64,000 nt of DNA, from assembly GCA_963809795.1 (NCBI GenBank), contig CAWELN010000008.1, forward strand, positions 307,441-371,440, read 5' to 3'. The stretch is from DASUAS01 sp963809795. GTDB taxonomy: Bacteria > Actinomycetota > Acidimicrobiia > IMCC26256 > DASPTH01. A program made the translations under genes and the position numbers. The notes beneath the pieces were generated by a model that worked only from the letters and a program-made list of their open reading frames with translations, had not been told where the DNA came from and made no database searches. Shown piece after piece: positions 11,237 to 18,795 of the stretch (positions are counted from its first letter, which is position 1; every line of letters starts with the position of its first letter).

Positions 11237-12606
11237 TAGCGGTCGACCTCCCCCATGATCGGATCGATGCTCGAGATGACCGCGACCGCGTCGGCGAACA
11301 TCCCGCCGGGCACCATCGCGTCCATCGACTGCAGGTTGTAGAACGACGGCCCGCGGATGTGCAGCCGGTACGGCTTCGCGGTCCCGTCGGACACGAGATA
11401 GCACCCGATCTCTCCGCGTGGCGACTCGACGGCGACGTAGGTCTCGCCCGGTGGCACGCGGAAGCCTTCCGTGAAGAGCTTGAAGTGGTGGATGAGCGCT
11501 TCCATCGACTCGTCGATGCGCGTCCGCGGCGGCGGTGTGATCTTGCGGTCCTGCACGCGGTAGTCCCCGGCGGGCATGCGCTCCACGCACTGGCGCACGA
11601 TCTTGACGGACTCGAGGATCTCGTAGAGCCGGATCTGGTACCGGTCGAAGACGTCGCCGTTCTGCGTGTAGATCACGTCGAAGTCGACGTCGTCGTACGC
11701 GAGGTACGGCTGGGCTCGCCGCAGGTCCCACGCGAAACCGGTGGAGCGCAGGATCGGGCCGGTCGCGTTCAGGGCGATGGCCTGCTGCGTCGTGATCACG
11801 CCGACGCCCACGGTGCGCTCGCGCCAGATCGGGTTCTCGCTGAGCAGGGTGTCGTACTCGCCGACACCCCGTTCGACCTGGTCGCACAGCTCGAGGACGT
11901 CGTGCTCCCAGCCGTCGGGGAGGTCGGCCGCGACACCACCGGGCCGGATGAAGTTGTTGTTCATGCGCAGGCCGGTGATGTTCTCGAGCAGCCGGAGCGT
12001 GAGCTCGCGCTCCCGCCAGCCGTAGATGATCATCGACACCGCGCCGAGGTCCAGACCGTTGGTGGCCTGGAAGAGCAGGTGCGACGCGATCCGGTTGAGC
12101 TCGACGAGCAACATGCGGATCCAGACGGCGCGCTCGGGCACCTCGACGTCGAGCAGGCGCTCGGTCGCCATCGAGAACACCAGCTCGTTGGACAGCGGCG
12201 ACGCGTAGTCCATGCGGGTCACGTTGGTGGACCCCTGGACGTACGTGAGCTCCTCACCGGTCTTCTCCATGCCGGTGTGCAGGTAGCCGATGATCGCCTT
12301 GGCCCGGAGGACGATCTCGCCGTCGAGCTCCATCATGATCCGGAGCACCCCGTGGGTCGACGGGTGCTGCGGCCCCATGTTGAGGATCATGGTGTCGTCG
12401 ATGTCTTCGACCTCGGGCCACTGCCCACCGGTCAGCACCAACTCCCGCGTGCGGGCATCCATCGGCCGCAGCTGCTGGGCGCCCTCGTCGGTCTGCGCCT
12501 CGAGCCGGCGCTCCTCGGGGTCGTCCTCGATCTCGGGGCGCTCGAGGGGCTCCTCGTCGACGACCTCGATGAGCTCGTCCACGGAGTCCTTGGTCTGTTC
12601 GCTCAT
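11236..12606 (-). CDS. nuoD: NADH-quinone oxidoreductase subunit D
   Basis: NuoD is the 49-kDa-like subunit that forms the quinone site with NuoB. Family motifs include MGPQHPSTHGVLR, DLGAVSMIIYGWRERE and the C-terminal ISSIDPIMGEVDR. The 456-aa product has an acidic N-terminal extension of about 65 residues before the core. The ATG at 12606 overlaps the stop of a mini-ORF (ATGA), so its translation is likely coupled to the 137-bp linker after nuoC. Confidence 0.96.
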   Translation of the reverse strand: MSEQTKDSVDELIEVVDEEPLERPEIEDDPEERRLEAQTDEGAQQLRPMDARTRELVLTGGQWPEVEDIDDTMILNMGPQHPSTHGVLRIMMELDGEIVLRAKAIIGYLHTGMEKTGEELTYVQGSTNVTRMDYASPLSNELVFSMATERLLDVEVPERAVWIRMLLVELNRIASHLLFQATNGLDLGAVSMIIYGWRERELTLRLLENITGLRMNNNFIRPGGVAADLPDGWEHDVLELCDQVERGVGEYDTLLSENPIWRERTVGVGVITTQQAIALNATGPILRSTGFAWDLRRAQPYLAYDDVDFDVIYTQNGDVFDRYQIRLYEILESVKIVRQCVERMPAGDYRVQDRKITPPPRTRIDESMEALIHHFKLFTEGFRVPPGETYVAVESPRGEIGCYLVSDGTAKPYRLHIRGPSFYNLQSMDAMVPGGMFADAVAVISSIDPIMGEVDR

Positions 12607-12695
12607 CTGTTCCCGCTCTCGGTGCTCCGCACCGGGCCGCTCAGGCCCCGCTCCGTTGCGAGCCGGGATACCCGGCTCGCAGCCACTTCGCTCAT
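12603..12695 (-). CDS. 30-aa coupling mini-ORF carrying the palindrome, before nuoD
   Basis: ATG at 12695 overlaps the stop of the preceding 15-aa ORF, and its TGA overlaps the nuoD ATG; both are ATGA junctions. The peptide starts MSEVAASRVSRLATERG and ends ESGNR. It is clearly related to the 29-aa mini-ORF before rsiG (MSEAMASRVSRRA, ending ESGQR), although the two downstream genes are unrelated. Palindrome copy B lies inside. Coding status rests on the two matching frames and junctions; no protein function is proposed. Confidence 0.55.
   Translation of the reverse strand: MSEVAASRVSRLATERGLSGPVRSTESGNR
12658..12680 (-). repeat. dispersed palindrome, copy B
   Basis: A 23-bp near-perfect inverted repeat, with core GCCGGGTATCCCGGC on the minus strand and arms extended by GCGA/TCGC. 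Read in the direction of nuo transcription it has the same orientation and flanks as copy C: ATGAGCGAAG upstream and a purine-rich AGATGA downstream. Confidence 0.85.
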
Positions 12696-12739
12696 CGCGG
12701 CACCTCGCTCGTCCATCGCTGGTGCACCGACGACCTCAT
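12692..12739 (-). CDS. 15-aa coupling mini-ORF after nuoC
   Basis: ATG at 12739 overlaps the nuoC stop (ATGA) and the frame ends with a TGA that overlaps the next mini-ORF start (ATGA). The peptide is MRSSVHQRWTSEVPR. GAGG lies 7 bases before the following ATG. It forms the first step of a nuoC - 15 aa - 30 aa - nuoD chain. No relative was recognised. Confidence 0.4.
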   Translation of the reverse strand: MRSSVHQRWTSEVPR

Positions 12740-13296
12740 CGCGGGCCCGGATCACCCTTGAAGGTGACCGGTACGCGTGCGGGTGCGTCGTCCTTGCGCA
12801 GCGGGTACCCGTCCCAGTCGTCGGGCATGAGGATGCGCGTCAGGTCGGGATGGTCGGTGAACTCGACGCCGAACATGTCGTAGACCTCGCGCTCGGCGAA
12901 GTTCAGCCCCGGGTACAGGTTGGTGAGGCTCGCGACGGTCGGGTCCTCCGCCGGCACTTCGGTGATCACGCGGATGCGACGGTTGCGCGGGTGGGAGAGG
13001 AAGTTGGCCACCACCTCGAACCGTTCGGTGGCGACGCCGGCCGGCTCCGGACGCGAGGACGCGACGATCAGGTCGACCGCGGTCACGTCGAGGCATTGCG
13101 TGAACTGCTGCTCGTCCCGCAGGTAGGTCGCCACGTCCAACCAGACGGCGCGGTCCACGTACACCACCGCCTGCCCGTGCGAGTCGGCGAAGATCGTGCC
13201 CGGGAAACGCTCGAGCACCGCGGCGGCGACCTCGTCGCTCGGCCGCGGCTCGACTTCGTGATCTTCTTCACGAGGCTCGTCGTGGTCTTCGGCCAT
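12736..13296 (-). CDS. nuoC: NADH-quinone oxidoreductase subunit C
   Basis: NuoC is the 30-kDa-like hydrophilic subunit of complex I that contacts NuoD. The 186-aa protein holds the signature LNFAEREVYDMFGVEFTDHP and the ending LRKDDAP. The first 20 residues are acidic and poorly conserved. It follows nuoB by 16 bp and ends on an ATGA junction with a mini-ORF. Confidence 0.95.
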   Translation of the reverse strand: MAEDHDEPREEDHEVEPRPSDEVAAAVLERFPGTIFADSHGQAVVYVDRAVWLDVATYLRDEQQFTQCLDVTAVDLIVASSRPEPAGVATERFEVVANFLSHPRNRRIRVITEVPAEDPTVASLTNLYPGLNFAEREVYDMFGVEFTDHPDLTRILMPDDWDGYPLRKDDAPARVPVTFKGDPGPR

Positions 13297-13312
13297 CTCG
13301 GCGCCGCGTTCC

Positions 13313-13852
13313 TCAGACCGGCGACGGCGCGCCGTCGCGCTGGTCGACCTGGATCTCCGCGCCCGCGCCCGTGGCCTCGCGGCGGCGGAAGATCTCGCCG
13401 TTCTGGATCTGCTCGTGCAGGGTCAGGATGCCGTGCATCAGCGTCTCGGGTCCCGGCGGGCACCCGGGCACGTACACGTCGACCGGCACCACCTGGTCGA
13501 CGCCCTGCACGATCGCGTAGTTGTTGAACATGCCGCCGCTGCTGGCGCAGACGCCCATCGAGATGACCCACTTGGGCTCGACCATCTGGTCGTAGACCTG
13601 ACGCAGCACCGGGGCCATCTTCTGGCTCACCCGGCCGGCCACGATCATGAGGTCGGCCTGGCGGGGACTGGCCCGGAAGATCTCCATGCCCCAGCGCGAG
13701 AGGTCGTAGTGCGCGGCGCCGGCGCCCATCATCTCGATCGCGCAGCAGGCCAGCCCGAACGTGGCGGGCCACACCGAGCTCTTGCGCGCCCAGTTGACGA
13801 GGTCCTCGACCCGGCCGGTGAGGAAGTTGTGGCTGACCGACTCGAGGCCCAT
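13313..13852 (-). CDS. nuoB: NADH-quinone oxidoreductase subunit B
   Basis: NuoB carries cluster N2, the last electron carrier before quinone. The tandem cysteines C36-C37 (GLACCAIEMM) with C102 and C131 (VPGCPPGPE) are the expected ligands. The 179-aa protein has normal length plus a short polar C-terminus. The ATG at 13852 abuts the nuoA stop. Confidence 0.97.
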   Translation of the reverse strand: MGLESVSHNFLTGRVEDLVNWARKSSVWPATFGLACCAIEMMGAGAAHYDLSRWGMEIFRASPRQADLMIVAGRVSQKMAPVLRQVYDQMVEPKWVISMGVCASSGGMFNNYAIVQGVDQVVPVDVYVPGCPPGPETLMHGILTLHEQIQNGEIFRRREATGAGAEIQVDQRDGAPSPV

Positions 13853-14344
13853 CTACGCCGCCCTTCCCGGTTCGGTGGGCTCGGCGTCGTCGCTGCCCGC
13901 GCCGACCGCGGCCGGGTCGAGCCCGTCGCGCCCCGGCGCACCGACCGCGCGCAGCACGGTGGTACCGAGGCGCGTCGCGACCTGCTTGACCGGACCCCAG
14001 TCGAGCGCGCCGGTCGAGAGCAGGTAGGCGAAGGGCACCAGCAGCACGAGGAGGAACACACCCATCACGATGAGCCCGTACGCGCCGAGACCACGGAACA
14101 CGGTGGTGAACGGGTAGAGGAAGATGATCTCGACGTCGAGCACGATGAACGCCATCGCGACCAGGTAGAACTTCACGGGGAAGCGCTCGGCGAGCTCGTA
14201 TTCCGGCACGATGCCGCACTCGTACGGCGCTTCCTTCGCCGATGTCGGTCGCCTCGGTCCCAGGAGCTTCGAGGCGACGAACGACAGGAGCACGAACAGG
14301 ACGACGAGCACGATCATGCACAGGATCGGCAGGTAGTCGCGCAC
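13853..14344 (-). CDS. nuoA: NADH-quinone oxidoreductase subunit A
   Basis: NuoA is a three-helix membrane subunit near the quinone cavity. The loop YECGIVPEYELAERFPVKFYL and the segment FIVLDVEIIFLYP are diagnostic. I prefer GTG at 14344 because AAGGAG lies 9 bases upstream; a GTG at 14365 is in frame but lacks such a site. The product is 163 aa, with about 40 residues of acidic tail beyond the usual end. A TAGCCT box at 14388-14393 could be the -10 of the nuo promoter, giving a leader of about 37 bases. Confidence 0.93.
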   Translation of the reverse strand: MRDYLPILCMIVLVVLFVLLSFVASKLLGPRRPTSAKEAPYECGIVPEYELAERFPVKFYLVAMAFIVLDVEIIFLYPFTTVFRGLGAYGLIVMGVFLLVLLVPFAYLLSTGALDWGPVKQVATRLGTTVLRAVGAPGRDGLDPAAVGAGSDDAEPTEPGRAA

Positions 14345-14387
14345 GCCCGGCCACTCCTTCGTCACACGACAGGCGTTGGTTTCGCGC

Positions 14388-14393
14388 AGGCTA
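14388..14393 (-). promoter_or_regulatory. candidate -10 box of the nuo operon
   Basis: TAGCCT on the minus strand fits the actinobacterial TANNNT pattern and lies at a reasonable distance from the ribosome site of nuoA. No convincing -35 or Rex operator is seen nearby. Confidence 0.4.
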
Positions 14394-14435
14394 TCCGAAC
14401 CGTGCCCGACGATGCCTGCTCGTCGGGGCGCAGGG

Positions 14436-15047
14436 TCAGACGAGCTGCAGCGACTTCACCCGGTCGAATCGGTTCGCCACGTCGGGCCAGTTGACGATGT
14501 TCCAGAACGCCTCGACCCAGTCCTTCTTCACGTTCTTGTACTGCAGGTAGTAGGCGTGCTCCCACATGTCGAGCGCGAGCAGCGGCGGCCCGCCCTGCCC
14601 GACGTTCCCCTGGTGGTCGTACACCTGCTCGACGATGAGGCGCGTGCCCAACGGCTCCCACGACAGCGCGGCCCAGCCGGAGCCCTGGACGTTGTTGGCC
14701 GCCTCGCTCATCTGCGCGCGGAGGGCCTCGTACGACCCGAAGCTCTCCTTCACCGCCGCGGCCAGCTCACCCTCGGGCTCGCCGCCGCCGTCGGGCGACA
14801 TGTTGGTCCAGAGCAGCGAGTGGAGGACGTGGCCCGAGAGGTGGAACGCCATGTTCTTCTCGAGTTGGTTGATGGTGCCGAAATCCCCCGAATCCCGCGC
14901 GTCGCTCAGCTTCTCGAAGGTGGTGTTGGCGCCGTCGACGTACGCCTTGTGATGCTTGTCGTGGTGCAGCTCGAGCACCTCGGCCGAGTAGTGCGGCTCG
15001 AGCGCCGAGTAGTCGTAGGGCAGTTCGGGCAATTCGTACAGTGCCAT
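14436..15047 (-). CDS. superoxide dismutase (Fe/Mn family)
   Basis: The 203-aa enzyme converts superoxide to oxygen and peroxide in the cytoplasm. Metal ligands are visible in LELHHDKHHKAYV, FHLSGHVLHS and LDMWEHAYYLQY. Metal identity cannot be read safely from sequence. A GAGGAGG site lies 5 bases before the ATG. The gene is monocistronic, with a divergent M23 peptidase and a shared symmetric promoter region. Confidence 0.95.
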   Translation of the reverse strand: MALYELPELPYDYSALEPHYSAEVLELHHDKHHKAYVDGANTTFEKLSDARDSGDFGTINQLEKNMAFHLSGHVLHSLLWTNMSPDGGGEPEGELAAAVKESFGSYEALRAQMSEAANNVQGSGWAALSWEPLGTRLIVEQVYDHQGNVGQGGPPLLALDMWEHAYYLQYKNVKKDWVEAFWNIVNWPDVANRFDRVKSLQLV

Positions 15048-15105
15048 CGGGTCCTCCTCAGGACGCGGCCAGCGCCGCGTTGCGCCGAGCGCCGGCCCCC
15101 CTTCG

Positions 15106-15125
15106 ACGCTACCTACTGGTAGCGT
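15106..15125. promoter_or_regulatory. 20-bp palindrome with back-to-back -10 boxes
   Basis: ACGCTACC, TACT, GGTAGCGT is a perfect inverted repeat between the divergent sod and M23 genes. Each arm contains TAGCGT read outward, so the same element supplies a plausible -10 to both genes and could also bind a dimeric regulator. Confidence 0.45.
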
Positions 15126-15157
15126 TCCCTGATCCCCGGGCTCCCAACCCCTGTTCG

Positions 15158-16240
15158 ATGACCCTGCTTCGCCGCGTTCTCCTCGTCCTCATCGCCTTGG
15201 GGTGCATCTGTGGTCCCGCCCTCGCGGCCGGCGCGACCACGGAGGGCGACCTCGCCGCCGCGCGCCAGAAGCTCGACGACGCCCGCAAGCAGGGCGACGA
15301 GCTCGCGGCCGCGTTCACCGCCGCCGACCACAAGCTCGACGCGACGCAGGCGACCATCGCCAAGCTCGAGGACTCGATCGCGGCGACGAAGGCGCACGCC
15401 GACGACCTCCGGGCCGTCGCCCGGGCGCGGGCGGTCTTCGCGTACACGCACCCGAGCAACCAGCTCGAGGAGATCGCCGACTCGACCAACGCGGTGAACG
15501 CGATCCGGCGCAAGCAGCTGCTCGACCAGGCCAACCAGACCGACCACGACGTCGTGAAGAAGCTCGCGGCGGTGAACGACCTGCTCAAGAGCCAACAGGC
15601 GGATCTCGAGCAGCAGGAGCAACAGCAACAGGCGCTCAGGGACACGCTCCACGCCAAGCTGGCGGCGGTGCAGCAACAGCAGGCCGAGACGTCGCAGCTG
15701 GTGAGCGACCTGCAGACCCGGCTCGCCACCGAGATCGCGATCGCCGCCTTCGCCGATGCGACCCGGAAGGCGCAGCTCGAGGCCGAACGCGCCGCCCTCG
15801 TCGCGCAGCAGGCACCGGTGAGCGGCCAGGCGGGCCAGATCGTGGCCAGCCCGGTTCCGGGCCCGTTCTCGTGCCCGGTGCTGGGCGCCTCGTACAGCGA
15901 CGACTACGGCGGCCCCTCCGGGCACCCGGGCATCGACATGCTCGTGCCGATCGGCACCAAGGCGATGGCGGTGAAGGCGGGCACCGTGACCTTCGCACCG
16001 AACGAGGGGGCCGGGGGCAACGCCGCGTACCTGAACGCGGATGACGGCAACACCTACTACTACGCGCACTTCTCGGGGTACGTCGGTGGCCCGCGGGCCG
16101 TCGCCAAGGGCGAGGTCATCGGCCTCACGGGGATGACCGGGAACGCCACCGCGCCGCACCTCCACTTCGAGATCCGGCTGGGCGGCCCCAACGGCAATCG
16201 GACGGATCCGTACCCGACACTCAAAGCGGCGGGCTGTTGA
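15158..16240 (+). CDS. secreted M23 peptidase with coiled coil
   Basis: The 360-aa product has a signal peptide (RRVLLVLIALGCICGPALA), a long Ala/Gln/Glu-rich coiled coil (residues 30-235) and a C-terminal M23 peptidase domain. Zinc-site motifs are GHPGIDM, YYAHFSGY and HLHFEIR. This architecture matches EnvC- or RipA-neighbour-like proteins that cut or regulate peptidoglycan cleavage outside the cell. ATG at 15158 gives the signal peptide; the frame extends further upstream without support. Confidence 0.88.
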   Translation: MTLLRRVLLVLIALGCICGPALAAGATTEGDLAAARQKLDDARKQGDELAAAFTAADHKLDATQATIAKLEDSIAATKAHADDLRAVARARAVFAYTHPSNQLEEIADSTNAVNAIRRKQLLDQANQTDHDVVKKLAAVNDLLKSQQADLEQQEQQQQALRDTLHAKLAAVQQQQAETSQLVSDLQTRLATEIAIAAFADATRKAQLEAERAALVAQQAPVSGQAGQIVASPVPGPFSCPVLGASYSDDYGGPSGHPGIDMLVPIGTKAMAVKAGTVTFAPNEGAGGNAAYLNADDGNTYYYAHFSGYVGGPRAVAKGEVIGLTGMTGNATAPHLHFEIRLGGPNGNRTDPYPTLKAAGC

Positions 16241-16286
16241 GCCGAAGCACCCGGTACGGCACGCGCTCCCGACCGCGCGGTCGCTG

Positions 16287-16292
16287 ATACCG
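16287..16292 (+). promoter_or_regulatory. candidate -10 box upstream of the rsiG leader ORF
   Basis: TACCGT is followed 9 bases later by GAGGAGGG and then the ATG of the 29-aa ORF. The spacing fits a promoter with a short leader serving the mini-ORF and rsiG. Confidence 0.35.
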
Positions 16293-16313
16293 TGACCCGA
16301 GGAGGGTGCCCGC

Positions 16314-16403
16314 ATGAGCGAAGCGATGGCGAGCCGGGTATCCCGGCGAGCGAAGCGGGGGCCGAGCGCCCCGGAGCACGCGAGCGAAAGCGGGCAGAGA
16401 TGA
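16314..16403 (+). CDS. 29-aa coupling mini-ORF carrying the palindrome, before rsiG
   Basis: A strong AGGAGGG site 7 bases upstream serves this ATG, not that of rsiG. The frame ends AGATGA, overlapping the rsiG ATG by four bases. The peptide begins MSEAMASRVSRRAKRG and ends ESGQR, matching the mini-ORF before nuoD. Having the only good ribosome site in front of the mini-ORF argues that it is translated and that rsiG depends on reinitiation. Confidence 0.6.
   Translation: MSEAMASRVSRRAKRGPSAPEHASESGQR
16333..16347 (+). repeat. dispersed palindrome, copy C
   Basis: Perfect GCCGGGTATCCCGGC within the mini-ORF before rsiG, in the frame giving SRVSR. Confidence 0.85.
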
Positions 16404-16906
16404 ACGAAGCGACCGCGAGCCACGACCGGAGTGCCCGGGTCCTCGATCCGGAGTACGTGGTCGACCTGGAGTCGACCTCGATCGAGGAGTTGCGGGCGAA
16501 GCATGCGGAGTGCCTCGAGCTCGAGACCGAGGTGTCGTACGTGCGGCGGCTCACGCAGGCCCGCATCGACATCCTCGACGCCGAGGTGCGGCGCCGTTCG
16601 ACGGGCGGGTCGCTCGAAGAGCTCATCGACCAGCTGCCCCAGATCCTGGCCGACGCCGGCCCGCGCGGGAACCCGGCGTCGAGCCGCCTCCCGCTGCAGA
16701 TGGCGCCCGAGCAGGACAGCGAGTGGGCGCCCGACCTCGAGCGCTTCGACGGGGTGCTGGCGAACCTGCCGACGCTCACCGACACCGAGCTCGAGGATGC
16801 CCTGGCCGGGCTGCGGCTGCTCGAGCGCGAGGTGTCCGACCAGCGCCGTGAGCTGCACAGCGTGATCGATCGCATCGACCTCTCGCTTGCCGCCCAGCTG
16901 CGCTGA
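16400..16906 (+). CDS. rsiG: RsiG-like c-di-GMP-binding anti-sigma factor
   Basis: The 168-aa helical protein carries the full E(X)3S(X)2R(X)3Q(X)3D signature of RsiG at E42, S46, R49, Q53 and D57. A second copy lies in the last helix at E142, S146, R149, H153 and D157, with His in place of Gln. In Streptomyces, RsiG bound to c-di-GMP holds the sporulation sigma factor WhiG. Which sigma factor is held here cannot be told; none is adjacent. The start follows from the ATGA overlap with the mini-ORF; an in-frame start at 16292 would translate through the repeat. Confidence 0.8.
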   Translation: MNEATASHDRSARVLDPEYVVDLESTSIEELRAKHAECLELETEVSYVRRLTQARIDILDAEVRRRSTGGSLEELIDQLPQILADAGPRGNPASSRLPLQMAPEQDSEWAPDLERFDGVLANLPTLTDTELEDALAGLRLLEREVSDQRRELHSVIDRIDLSLAAQLR

Positions 16907-16928
16907 CCCCACCCGCGCCCCGCGCCGG

Positions 16929-16934
16929 TAGGAT
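16929..16934 (+). promoter_or_regulatory. -10 box of mshA
   Basis: TAGGAT ends 10 bases before the mshA ATG, implying a leader of only a few bases. Confidence 0.5.
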
Positions 16935-16944
16935 CGGCGGCGCT

Positions 16945-18156
16945 ATGCAACGGGTCGCCATGCTGAGCGTGCACACCTCGCCGCTCGCACAACCGGGCAC
17001 CGGCGACGGTGGCGGGATGAACGTCTACATCCGCGCGCTCGGGTCTGCGCTCGCGCGGGCGGGCGTCGGCGTCGACGTGCTGACGCGCGCCGAGCACGCC
17101 GAGCAGCCTCCGATCGTCGACGTCGAGCCCGGGTTCCGGGTGCTGCACGTCCCGGTCGGGCCGTGCGCGCCGGTGCCGCTGCGCGACCTCCCCGACCTCG
17201 TCGGTGACTTCACCGACGCCGCACACCGCGTGCTCGAACGCGCCGGCACCTACGAGGTGCTGCACGCGAACTACTGGGTCTCGGGTGCTGTCGGCCACCG
17301 CTTGAAGCACGAGCTCGACCTGCCGCTCGTCGCGACCTTCCACACGCTCGACCGTGTGAAGGCGGAGGTCGGACTGGCCGACGCGGTGTCCTTGCGCCCA
17401 CGCGTCGAAGCCGAGGTCGTGCGCTGCGCGGATCTCGTGGTCGCGTCCACGCACGACGAGCAGGACCAGCTCGAGCGGCACTACGGCGCCGATCCCGAGC
17501 GGGTGGAGATCATCACGCCCGGGGTCGACCACCAGGTGTTCTCTCCGGGCGACCGGGCGACGGCCCGCCGACACGCGGGGCTCCCCGACGGGCCGCTCGT
17601 CCTGTTCGTCGGACGGCTGCAACCACTGAAGGGCGCCGACCTCGCGGTGCGCGCGCTGGCGGCGCTCGACCAGCACCGGGCCACGCTCGTGATCGTCGGC
17701 GGCCCCAGTGGTCCCGACGGCGAAACCGAGGTCGCATCGCTGCACGCGCTGGTCGCCGACCTCGGGCTCGAGCACCGCGTGCGGTTCGTCGCGCCGCAAC
17801 CGCACGACCAGCTCGCCGACTACTACCGCGCCGCCGACGTGTGCGTGGTCCCGTCGCGCACCGAGTCCTTCGGTCTCGTCGCGTTGGAAGCCGCGGCGTG
17901 CGGCACGCCGGTGGTCGCGGCCGACGTCGGCGGGCTGCGGTACCTCGTCGACGACGGCGTCACGGGGTATCTCGTCGCCGAGCGCGATCCGTCCGCGTAC
18001 GCCGCGATCATCGACCGGGTGCTGCGCGACGACTCCGACCAGATGCGAGCCGAGGCGGTGGCGCGATCGACGGGCTACCGCTGGAGCATCGCCGCCGCCC
18101 GCCTGCGTCGCCACTACGACGACCTCGCCGCGCGCGCGCCGGTCAAGTGCAGCTAG
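16945..18156 (+). CDS. mshA: D-inositol-3-phosphate glycosyltransferase (mycothiol)
   Basis: MshA joins N-acetylglucosamine from UDP-GlcNAc to inositol-3-phosphate, the first step of mycothiol synthesis. The 403-aa GT-B protein shows GDGGGMNVYI near the start, HANYWVSG, VGRLQPLKGAD and the nucleotide-sugar motif ESFGLVALEAAACGTPVV. The downstream YbjN-like gene and proC repeat the order seen around M. tuberculosis mshA (Rv0486). The end overlaps the next gene by 10 bases. Confidence 0.93.
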   Translation: MQRVAMLSVHTSPLAQPGTGDGGGMNVYIRALGSALARAGVGVDVLTRAEHAEQPPIVDVEPGFRVLHVPVGPCAPVPLRDLPDLVGDFTDAAHRVLERAGTYEVLHANYWVSGAVGHRLKHELDLPLVATFHTLDRVKAEVGLADAVSLRPRVEAEVVRCADLVVASTHDEQDQLERHYGADPERVEIITPGVDHQVFSPGDRATARRHAGLPDGPLVLFVGRLQPLKGADLAVRALAALDQHRATLVIVGGPSGPDGETEVASLHALVADLGLEHRVRFVAPQPHDQLADYYRAADVCVVPSRTESFGLVALEAAACGTPVVAADVGGLRYLVDDGVTGYLVAERDPSAYAAIIDRVLRDDSDQMRAEAVARSTGYRWSIAAARLRRHYDDLAARAPVKCS

Positions 18157-18617
18157 ACCCGATCTCGGTCGATCAGGCGCACGAGCTCGTCGCCACCCAC
18201 CTGGAGGGTCCGGTCGCGGCGGAGTCGTACGTCCAGGTGGTCGAGTACGACCCCGAGCTCCGGCGTTGGTACGTGCGCTTCACCTGCGAGGGGCGCGACG
18301 CCACGACCATCTACTTCGATCTGCACCAGAGGACGCTGCGCTACGAGGTGTACTTCCTGCCCCTCCCACCCGAGCACCACCTCGAGCTCTACGAGTTCCT
18401 GCTGAAGCGCAACCACACGATGTACGGCGCCCGCTTCTCGATCGGTCCCGACGGCGACATCTACCTGATCGGTCGCCTGGCGCTCGAGCACCTCTCGGTC
18501 GGCGAGCTCGATCGCATCATCGGGGTCCTCTACGAGCTCACCGAGCGGTGGTTCCAGCCGGTGGTGCAGCTGGCGTACGGGCGCCGGGCGGCCGCGGTTG
18601 CGTCCGACGACAAGTAG
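18147..18617 (+). CDS. YbjN-domain protein
   Basis: This 156-aa cytoplasmic protein resembles the YbjN/sensory-regulator fold family and the Rv0487 type found next to mshA. Visible features are WYVRFTCEGRD, TIYFDLHQRTLRYEVYFLP and the C-terminal helices. GTG at 18147 gives a 10-base overlap with mshA. Its role is unknown; linkage to mycothiol synthesis is only positional. Confidence 0.75.
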   Translation: MQLDPISVDQAHELVATHLEGPVAAESYVQVVEYDPELRRWYVRFTCEGRDATTIYFDLHQRTLRYEVYFLPLPPEHHLELYEFLLKRNHTMYGARFSIGPDGDIYLIGRLALEHLSVGELDRIIGVLYELTERWFQPVVQLAYGRRAAAVASDDK

Positions 18618-18783
18618 CGATAAGTTGTGTCAGCCGGTCCCGACGGGGACGGGCATGGTGTGGGCCCGAGGTGCAGGAGTGCCGTCCCGTTCGGGGAAGT
18701 GCGGGGTGGCGCAAGCGTTCCTCGGGCTCACCCGCGTCGGCCGGGCCGGGTGCGCTCGTACCCGGCGCCCGAATCACCACGGA
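18618..18783 (+). other. 166-bp spacer, possible leader of unknown kind
   Basis: The spacer between the YbjN-like gene and proC is rich in short G/C inverted repeats but has no recognised RNA family, ORF or repeat copy. The proC -10 box lies at its right edge. Confidence 0.3.
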
Positions 18784-18789
18784 TACCCT
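18784..18789 (+). promoter_or_regulatory. -10 box of proC (leaderless)
   Basis: TACCCT is followed by six bases and the ATG, so transcription would start at or next to the start codon. Confidence 0.6.
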
Positions 18790-18795
18790 GCCCGG

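Noticed and set aside
11237..11887. Upstream extension of NuoE
   Set aside because: It is antisense-free but lies entirely within nuoD in another frame and has no family similarity.
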